29,375 nt of DNA from Eubacterium sp. CAG:248 (GTDB lineage Bacteria > Bacillota > Clostridia > Lachnospirales > Lachnospiraceae). The DNA is taken from positions 1 through 29,375 of the forward strand of contig FR886185.1 in assembly GCA_000436475.1 (NCBI GenBank). Direction: 5' to 3'. The notes under the pieces are model-generated. The model saw nothing but the letters and a program-made list of their open reading frames with translations, was not told where the DNA came from and did no database searches. The translations under genes were made by a program, and so were the position numbers. Positions 23,943 through 29,375 of the stretch are shown in pieces; within the stretch, counting starts at the first letter, position 1, and each line of letters opens with the position of its first letter.

Positions 23943-25862
23943 TTATGCTGCACCAAGTGTAACATCATATCCTGCAAGATATTTTAATAATCTTATTGCA
24001 TCATTAACATCTATCTTACCATCTCCTGTCACATCTGCTGCTTTTTTATTTATAGTATCACTGTATCCCGCAAGATACTTCTTTATAGCGACTGCATCGG
24101 CACTGTCTATCTTACCGTTACCATTAATATCGCCATATTTTATACTTTCTTCAACAAGAACTAATTCTTTTTTAACAGATGACGTATTTCCATCTATCTT
24201 AAGAACGCCATTCTTTATACACATTTCCTGAACGCCATCCTGATAATCTGCGTTATCAGACAGGTTCAGATATAATGACTTTGTTCCATTATCAGCATTT
24301 ACTTTCCATACTCTTGTTGAGAAAGCTGAAGAAACATCACTGTCAGCTTCACTGCTATGTGTTGCGTAGTATATATTATTGCCATATACAAACATATCTG
24401 TTACTTTTACAGTATCTTCAACCACGCTTAAAGAACTTCCGTCTATATGTGACTTATACAAGCTTCCTTTATTGATGTAGTACCAGTAACTATTATAATA
24501 GCTGTATGCAATAGTGTTAATACAGCTATTATTTCTGAATATCATATCAGCAAAGCTGTCAGTTCCATCACATACAACACCTATCCAGTCATGATGCTTG
24601 GTATCTCCCACATTTTTAAAATCAGTATCATTGTAAAGAAAATACTCATGATATACAGTTCCTTCATTATTTTCATCTTTACCCCAGTCATCCCATGTTA
24701 TATCCATATGATAATAATGTCCATTAAGATATACTGCATTCCACTCATGATTCATAGCTGAAGAGGTTATAGACTGTGTTCTTATACCTATTCCGTTAAG
24801 AAGGATATTAGCAAGCCTTGCATATCCACTGCACACTGCTTTACCTGTTGTAAGTGCTCCATATGCCGAATAGCTTGTGTCAGGTATTGAATTTTTCTGA
24901 TAATTGTCATAATCATAATCCAGCTCTCTTGCTATCCAGTCATGCATTAAAAGGACCTTTTCAACATCACTCATATTGTCTGTTATTGCATATGTAAGCG
25001 AAGATATTCTGTTCTTTATATCCTTATAAACAGACGTAACCTTTGCCTTATCTATCTTTGCTCTGACAGGAACACCTGTTGTTTCATTTGTTTCAATAGA
25101 ATTCTTATCAACAACTGCCTCATTAGCATCTAACTGTACATATGTAATATACTGCTTGTTGGAATCATATTGTAAAGTAAATGTACACCATGAACAGCTC
25201 TCATCATTAAGCACTGTACCATTAAGATACTCAAGTAGTTCTCCCATCTTACTGTATGGAATACTAAGGTCTGTTACATAAAAGCCTGTCCAGTAATATG
25301 CCTTTTCATTCTGATAGTATTCTATATGAAGTTTATTATCTATAGCTGCCTGAACCCTTTCCTTTACCATAACAAACTGCTCACCATTCTCAAGTCTTTT
25401 ATGGAAAATTTCATAGTCCGTTTTTGCTTTTGCTTTATCAATATTCTTTGAAGCTGAATCTATATATTCCGATTTAACACTGTAAAACACATACTTTACA
25501 TAAGCTGTGCCATAAGGATCAGCCATAATATTATTAACCCAGTAATAATCAGCTGTATCTTTAAGTCCTGTCAAGTATTTATTAACAATATCTATATCAG
25601 CCTTTGGTATGTTGTATTTACTTAAGTCCACGAGATATATGCTTTTACCTGCATATTTATCATCATCAAAAGCTGTTACTTTATCCAGAGCATTCTTTAT
25701 ATCTGTTTTCCACTGTTCTTCTGTTGTTTCTGCTGCTTCTGCATGTGTTATATTACCATAGGCACTATGCCACAGGGTTGCTGGAAACCCTGTAAGCACA
25801 ATACCTGTAATAAGTGCCGCACATAACAGTTTTTTTAATGCTTTAGAAGTTTTATTCATCAT
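23943..25862 (-). CDS. Secreted transglutaminase-like protein with C-terminal type I dockerin
   Basis: 639 aa. The signal peptide is about 1-43 (basic KALKK, hydrophobic stretch, AEA). A transglutaminase-like core has the triad C344 (GKAVCSGYARLANILL), H372 (NHEWNAVY) and D387 (HYYHMDITWDD). Such domains act as cysteine peptidases or crosslinking enzymes on proteins or cell wall; the substrate is unknown. Residues ~440-570 look like short beta repeats. The C-terminus (576-633) is a type I dockerin with two calcium loops, DINGNGKIDSAD and DVTGDGKIDVND, each followed by a KKYLAGY or LKYLAGY helix. The presumed cohesin-contact positions differ between halves (S-A versus V-N). GGAGG precedes the ATG by 7 nt. 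It is the last gene of the operon, 30 nt after the repeat-bearing cohesin gene. Confidence 0.9.
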   Translation of the reverse strand: MMNKTSKALKKLLCAALITGIVLTGFPATLWHSAYGNITHAEAAETTEEQWKTDIKNALDKVTAFDDDKYAGKSIYLVDLSKYNIPKADIDIVNKYLTGLKDTADYYWVNNIMADPYGTAYVKYVFYSVKSEYIDSASKNIDKAKAKTDYEIFHKRLENGEQFVMVKERVQAAIDNKLHIEYYQNEKAYYWTGFYVTDLSIPYSKMGELLEYLNGTVLNDESCSWCTFTLQYDSNKQYITYVQLDANEAVVDKNSIETNETTGVPVRAKIDKAKVTSVYKDIKNRISSLTYAITDNMSDVEKVLLMHDWIARELDYDYDNYQKNSIPDTSYSAYGALTTGKAVCSGYARLANILLNGIGIRTQSITSSAMNHEWNAVYLNGHYYHMDITWDDWGKDENNEGTVYHEYFLYNDTDFKNVGDTKHHDWIGVVCDGTDSFADMIFRNNSCINTIAYSYYNSYWYYINKGSLYKSHIDGSSLSVVEDTVKVTDMFVYGNNIYYATHSSEADSDVSSAFSTRVWKVNADNGTKSLYLNLSDNADYQDGVQEMCIKNGVLKIDGNTSSVKKELVLVEESIKYGDINGNGKIDSADAVAIKKYLAGYSDTINKKAADVTGDGKIDVNDAIRLLKYLAGYDVTLGAA

Positions 25863-25892
25863 AAAATTGCCTCCTGTCTGCTATGTAAGCTG

Positions 25893-28088
25893 TTATCTAG
25901 CCTTTCCTGACTTTCCAGTGTATATAACAGCTGTACCTGACATAAGCATAAGCATCATCATAAGTACTGCAATGTTAACTGACATATCACCAGTTTTAAC
26001 ACCTTCTGTTACTTCACTATCATTGTTATTGTTATCATCCTTTGTTGTATCCTCTGGCTTAACATCTTCCTTAGTGTCATCAGATGACTGTTTTTCTTCC
26101 ACCTTTAATGTTGTCTCAGCAACATAAGTTGAAGCAGCTAATGCAGAATCAGATGCAACCCATCCCTTTGTTCCATCTGCCAGTGTCTTATACATTTCTC
26201 TCTTGTATTCAACTACAAGCTTATAATCACCAGCTTCTGCAGAATTTAAGCTTATACTATAATTACTATCTGTAATATTATTCCACTTAATCTCCTGATT
26301 TGCTGCTGCAAAGCTCCATCTTACTGGTACATATCTTACATCTCCACCATTAGGAACGGCATAATTCATACCAATAACTGATAATATAACATTATTGTCT
26401 TTTCCTACTGTTATAACACCAGTAAACTCACTGCCTTCTGATGTTTCAAGCTTAACTTTGCTCTTATCAAGCTTTGGAAGTGCTATAGTTTCAGTTTCGC
26501 CACATCTTGTACATGTTCTAACAAGCATGCCTTCCTCTGTTTCTGTAGGCTCTTTAGTTATCTTACCTTCATCATATGTGTGTCCTGTTGCTGGTAAAAC
26601 TTCTGTCTTAACATCACCACATCTTTTACAGATATATGACTTAACACCATCTTTAGTACATGTTGGTTCTGTTGTTATCTTAGCTTCACCATAATCATGT
26701 CCAAGTGCTTCTATAGCTTCTGTCTTTGTATCATGACACTTTGTACATGTGTATGTCTTTACTCCGGCTTCTGTACATGTTGCCTTTTTAGTAACTACTC
26801 CGTCATCATATGTGTGTCCTGTTGCTTCTATAACTTCTTCTTCAAGAACTACTCCACATACTGTACATCTTGTTACCTTTTTACCATCTTCTGTACATGT
26901 TGCTTCCTTTTCTACAGTAGGAGTTCCTGCCACATGTTTATCCGTCTTAGGTATAGACTTTGTTATAAGATTATGACATATTGTACAATATGCTGTAAGA
27001 GTTCCCTCTTCCTTACATGTAGCTTGTTTAGTAACTGTATAATCTGTGTATTTATGATATTCTTCACTCTTTGGTATCACTTCAGACTTTGTTTCACCGC
27101 ATACACTACAAACAGATTCTTTCTTTCCATCTTTCTGGCATGTTGGTTCAACTGTAGTCTTCCATTCTCCCCAGCTATGCTCTTTTTTAGCTAAAGTTTC
27201 TGTCTTAAGTACCTCGCTACATACAGTACACTTTGTAATACGTGTTCCTTCTTTAGTACATGTTGGTTCTTTAGTAACCTCAGGGGTTCCTGCTACATGA
27301 CCCTTATGTTCTATCTTCTGTGTTATTTTGTTATGGCATACAGAACACTCGCGGTATTCTTCTCCATCCTCTGTACATGTAACAGCTTTATCTACAATCC
27401 AGTCACCATACTTATGTCCTGTACTCTTAAGAACTGTACTGCTGATCACTTCTTTGCAATCCTTACATGTAACTACTTCCAAACCATCTTTAGTACATGT
27501 TGCAGCTGTTTTCACAGTTTCTGTATGTTTATGTTCACATGTTACAGTAACACTACCAGCTGTAACCTCTATTGGAACTGCTTTTTCATCAATACTAGAT
27601 ACATCAGCTGTATCCTGTCCATTTCTGCCTGCAATATTCAACTGTGTTGTTCCTATAGCAGCTTCATCTAATATTTTAAATGTAGCTGTATACACGATAC
27701 CTGTCTTTGTAATATTTGATTTGCCAGATGCAAAAGCATAACCAATATAATTGATGCTTGTATCATTTATAGCATCATCTTTTATAATAGGCTCATAAAA
27801 TATAAATTCATCATCTGTATTAGCAGGTTCTTTAACATCAACAAGTTTAAGAACTTTATTGTTGAAAGTGAGACTGAACACTAAACCTGCAATACCTGGA
27901 TTGGAAGTTAATGACACAGTAACACTAACCTCATCTCCCCTATGACCTGATACTGTGCTTATCTGAAGCACTGCTTTTTCAGCCGCCTGAGCCTTGTCAA
28001 TATGACCAACTGCAGTTAACACTGTTGATACTGCAATAAGAATGCTCATAAAAACGGCTGCCCAGATTCTAGAGTGTTTATTCTTCAT
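25893..28088 (-). CDS. Wall-anchored cohesin-like protein with nine His/Cys repeats
   Basis: 731 aa. The signal peptide is about 1-36 (ending AQAA). Residues ~40-182 form a cohesin-like beta domain (NPGIAGLVFSLTF at 63-75), the partner type for dockerins. Residues ~186-540 are nine tandem ~39-residue units with the pattern H...C-T-x-x-G...C-x-x-C. The ninth has lost its first Cys (PTETEEG). A further beta domain (~545-663) and an acidic Asp/Asn/Lys spacer follow. The C-terminus looks like a sortase signal: VKTGD (697-701), a hydrophobic stretch with many Met, then GKSGKAR. VKTGD departs from LPXTG, so simple membrane retention is possible. The start has AAGGAGG 7 nt upstream and overlaps the preceding gene by 11 nt. 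Confidence 0.88.
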   Translation of the reverse strand: MKNKHSRIWAAVFMSILIAVSTVLTAVGHIDKAQAAEKAVLQISTVSGHRGDEVSVTVSLTSNPGIAGLVFSLTFNNKVLKLVDVKEPANTDDEFIFYEPIIKDDAINDTSINYIGYAFASGKSNITKTGIVYTATFKILDEAAIGTTQLNIAGRNGQDTADVSSIDEKAVPIEVTAGSVTVTCEHKHTETVKTAATCTKDGLEVVTCKDCKEVISSTVLKSTGHKYGDWIVDKAVTCTEDGEEYRECSVCHNKITQKIEHKGHVAGTPEVTKEPTCTKEGTRITKCTVCSEVLKTETLAKKEHSWGEWKTTVEPTCQKDGKKESVCSVCGETKSEVIPKSEEYHKYTDYTVTKQATCKEEGTLTAYCTICHNLITKSIPKTDKHVAGTPTVEKEATCTEDGKKVTRCTVCGVVLEEEVIEATGHTYDDGVVTKKATCTEAGVKTYTCTKCHDTKTEAIEALGHDYGEAKITTEPTCTKDGVKSYICKRCGDVKTEVLPATGHTYDEGKITKEPTETEEGMLVRTCTRCGETETIALPKLDKSKVKLETSEGSEFTGVITVGKDNNVILSVIGMNYAVPNGGDVRYVPVRWSFAAANQEIKWNNITDSNYSISLNSAEAGDYKLVVEYKREMYKTLADGTKGWVASDSALAASTYVAETTLKVEEKQSSDDTKEDVKPEDTTKDDNNNNDSEVTEGVKTGDMSVNIAVLMMMLMLMSGTAVIYTGKSGKAR
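26469..27533 (-). repeat. Nine tandem 39-codon His/Cys repeats within the cohesin gene
   Basis: About 117-nt units encode repeats that start with His after a conserved Gly (ATGH, KGH or ALGH) and carry one Cys followed 12-13 residues later by C-x-x-C. The DNA copies have diverged, while His and Cys positions are kept in eight units. Ninefold spacing gives a rigid or metal-bound stalk-like region by inference. Confidence 0.85.
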
Positions 28089-29001
28089 CCTTTTTCCTCC
28101 TTATTTTTATTTTTGATTTATTTAAATACAATATCACGCCAACCACTATAATAACTAATGCTAAAACAACAATAATAATTATAACTCCTTTATGATTGTT
28201 ATGTGACACTGGATTTAACTGGTTATCACCTGTACCTGATACACTTTTATCTGTTGTATCTATAGCTGACCTGCTGCTTTTTTCTGTTGTATCAGTTGTC
28301 ATTGTGCTCTCTTTTTCATTATCTGATGCAGTCTCCATATCATCACGTATAGTATTTCCATCTGTTATAACATGCTTTGGCAATCCATCAGCTCCACCTG
28401 TTATTATCATATATGGTGTAACATGCTGGACAGAAGGCTCTTCTATATATATTGGTAATGTTTCCTCCTGTTTATCATCTAATTTCATTGTAGTATCATT
28501 TTCTGTCAGAATTACAGCATTGCCTCCACTAACCGTTACATTAATATTTTTTTCATCAAAGTTACTTGCATCAGTCTTCTGTACCGATACCAGCACACCA
28601 TCCTGTGCTGCATCCTTATTACATTTAAACTTCGCTTTTAATATAACTCCTGTATCTGTTGTTTCAGCAGCTCTTGCATACGAAAAAGCTACTCTATCAG
28701 ACAACTGGTCATTCACTATGGCATTTTTCATAATATCACCTGTATCAGCACTTATAAATTCAACCCTGCTGTTATCATAATACAGTTGAAAAACTAATGC
28801 CGCTATTCCCGGATTATCCTTTATAACAACCTTTACTTCAAGCTCAGAACTTTTCTTGTTATAATCTGATTCAAGACTAAGAACCAGATTATAATCTGCT
28901 GCTGCCACACAATCATAATATGATACGCATGACACAATGATTATTATTGCAGATATAATGTATGCTGCAATTTTTTTAACACCATTTATATACATAAACA
29001 T
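28078..29001 (-). CDS. Membrane-anchored cohesin-like protein
   Basis: 307 aa. An N-terminal hydrophobic segment (~9-35) acts as signal peptide. A cohesin-like beta domain (~37-165) shares NPGIAALVFQLYYDN with the downstream protein. A Ser/Thr/Asp-rich linker (~168-270) leads to a C-terminal transmembrane helix (272-293) and a very basic tail (KIKIRRKKDEE). The helix-plus-tail lacks a sortase motif, so this protein should sit in the cell membrane with its cohesin outside. ATG 29001 has AAGGA 5 nt upstream; an ATG two codons later is the alternative. First gene of the operon. Confidence 0.82.
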   Translation of the reverse strand: MFMYINGVKKIAAYIISAIIIIVSCVSYYDCVAAADYNLVLSLESDYNKKSSELEVKVVIKDNPGIAALVFQLYYDNSRVEFISADTGDIMKNAIVNDQLSDRVAFSYARAAETTDTGVILKAKFKCNKDAAQDGVLVSVQKTDASNFDEKNINVTVSGGNAVILTENDTTMKLDDKQEETLPIYIEEPSVQHVTPYMIITGGADGLPKHVITDGNTIRDDMETASDNEKESTMTTDTTEKSSRSAIDTTDKSVSGTGDNQLNPVSHNNHKGVIIIIVVLALVIIVVGVILYLNKSKIKIRRKKDEE

Positions 29002-29029
29002 ATAAGTCCTTTTATTAAATATTTATTAA

Positions 29030-29058
29030 ATTATATATCCCTCACATGATATTTGCAA
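29030..29058 (-). promoter_or_regulatory. Promoter of the cohesin-dockerin operon
   Basis: On the minus strand -35 TTGCAA (29053-29058), 17-nt spacer, -10 TATAAT (29030-29035), 28 nt before the first start codon. Confidence 0.75.
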
Positions 29059-29072
29059 TTAAAATAATTATT

Positions 29073-29089
29073 TTCGACATTTTTTGACA
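29073..29089 (-). promoter_or_regulatory. Candidate tandem Spo0A boxes upstream of the cohesin operon
   Basis: The minus strand has TGTCAAA (29083-29089) and TGTCGAA (29073-29079), one exact and one 6-of-7 match to the 0A-box core, in the same orientation and 10 bp apart. They lie 14 nt upstream of the -35, a position compatible with activation. Inference from short motifs. Confidence 0.4.
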
Positions 29090-29134
29090 TTTTAAATATA
29101 TATTCGAATGTAATTAGAAACCGGCATTTCTGAT

Positions 29135-29184
29135 AAAATAAAAAATCATACAAAGCACAATAAACCTATCAGCTTTGTATGATT
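29135..29184 (-). terminator. Rho-independent terminator after aroQ
   Basis: A perfect 13-bp stem: AATCATACAAAGC (29144-29156) against GCTTTGTATGATT (29172-29184) on the plus strand. On the minus strand it is followed by TTTTATTTTATC. Confidence 0.85.
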
Positions 29185-29249
29185 ATAACTATTTTTATCA
29201 AATATCTTTATTAAATATTTTTGTTGTTCACATTAAAAATGTATCAGCA

Positions 29250-29375
29250 TTACTCCTTTGCTTTGCACTCAGCCATATCCACAACAGCTTCCATAGCATA
29301 TAAATACCCTTTAAGTCCAAGTCCTACAACCTGTCCATTGCATACAGGAACAGTAACAGATGTATGTCTGAACTC
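29250..29375 (-). CDS. aroQ: Type II 3-dehydroquinate dehydratase, C-terminal fragment
   Basis: The last 41 codons of a gene that runs off the window. The frame reads EFRHTSVTVPVCNGQVVGLG, then LKGYLYAMEAVVDMAECKAKE and stop. EFRHTS and GLGLKGYLYAMEA match the C-terminal substrate-contact and final helix of AroQ, a dodecameric shikimate-pathway enzyme that converts 3-dehydroquinate to 3-dehydroshikimate. It feeds chorismate, the substrate of TrpE encoded elsewhere in the window. The catalytic N-terminal half is outside the window. Confidence 0.88.
   Translation of the reverse strand, partial: EFRHTSVTVPVCNGQVVGLGLKGYLYAMEAVVDMAECKAKE

Noticed and set aside
26395..27741. Several plus-strand reading frames and an apparent DNA repeat array, possibly CRISPR-like
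   Set aside because: The ~117-nt period is the antisense shadow of the nine protein repeats; units are diverged, contiguous and have no spacers.

Overview
The window reads as a chromosome fragment of an AT-rich, low-GC Gram-positive anaerobe of the Clostridia, most likely Lachnospiraceae. The evidence is strong GGAGG ribosome binding sites, a tRNA-Trp T-box leader, a CarD-type RNA polymerase regulator, a TepA-type ClpP paralogue, a DUF6465-type protein with a Lys/Ala tail, and cohesin/dockerin surface proteins. The genus call is inference. Every gene I can support lies on the minus strand, so the text below follows transcription, from high to low coordinates.

Region 1 (29375-23890). The 3' end of aroQ (type II dehydroquinase) and its terminator are followed by a three-gene surface operon. 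It has a clear -35/-10 promoter with candidate Spo0A boxes just upstream. It encodes a membrane-anchored cohesin-like protein, a wall-anchored cohesin-like protein carrying nine 39-residue His/Cys repeats, and a secreted transglutaminase-like protein ending in a type I dockerin. Together these look like a minimal cohesin-dockerin display system with a non-glycosidase cargo. A strong terminator closes the operon.

Region 2 (23830-21380). A UDPGP-family sugar-1-phosphate uridylyltransferase and galE form a UDP-sugar operon with its own promoter and terminator.

Region 3 (21350-12770). A lone nuclease-helicase-like protein (TTG start) is followed by a secreted GH25 muramidase whose Shine-Dalgarno sequence is buried in a long hairpin. 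Next come a TepA-like protease, a radical-SAM protein of the PflA/COG1313 type, a GH13 isoamylase-like protein that has lost its catalytic residues, a TPR protein that overlaps it by 4 nt, and a HAD phosphatase.

Region 4 (12750-5600). An unknown 216-aa protein precedes the tryptophan operon: promoter, T-box leader with a TGG specifier candidate, trpE, trpG, a fused trpC-trpF, trpB, trpA and a coupled 104-aa protein of unknown function. trpD is absent from the place where it is expected.

Region 5 (5500-1). An HPr-like protein with an altered active-site loop is paired with the DUF6465-type Lys/Ala-rich protein. Then come CarD, a 0.2-kb hairpin-rich element with terminal inverted repeats, the nickel GTPase HypB and a 918-aa iron-sulfur flavoprotein oxidoreductase. 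I saw no tRNA, rRNA, CRISPR array, IS element or prophage gene.
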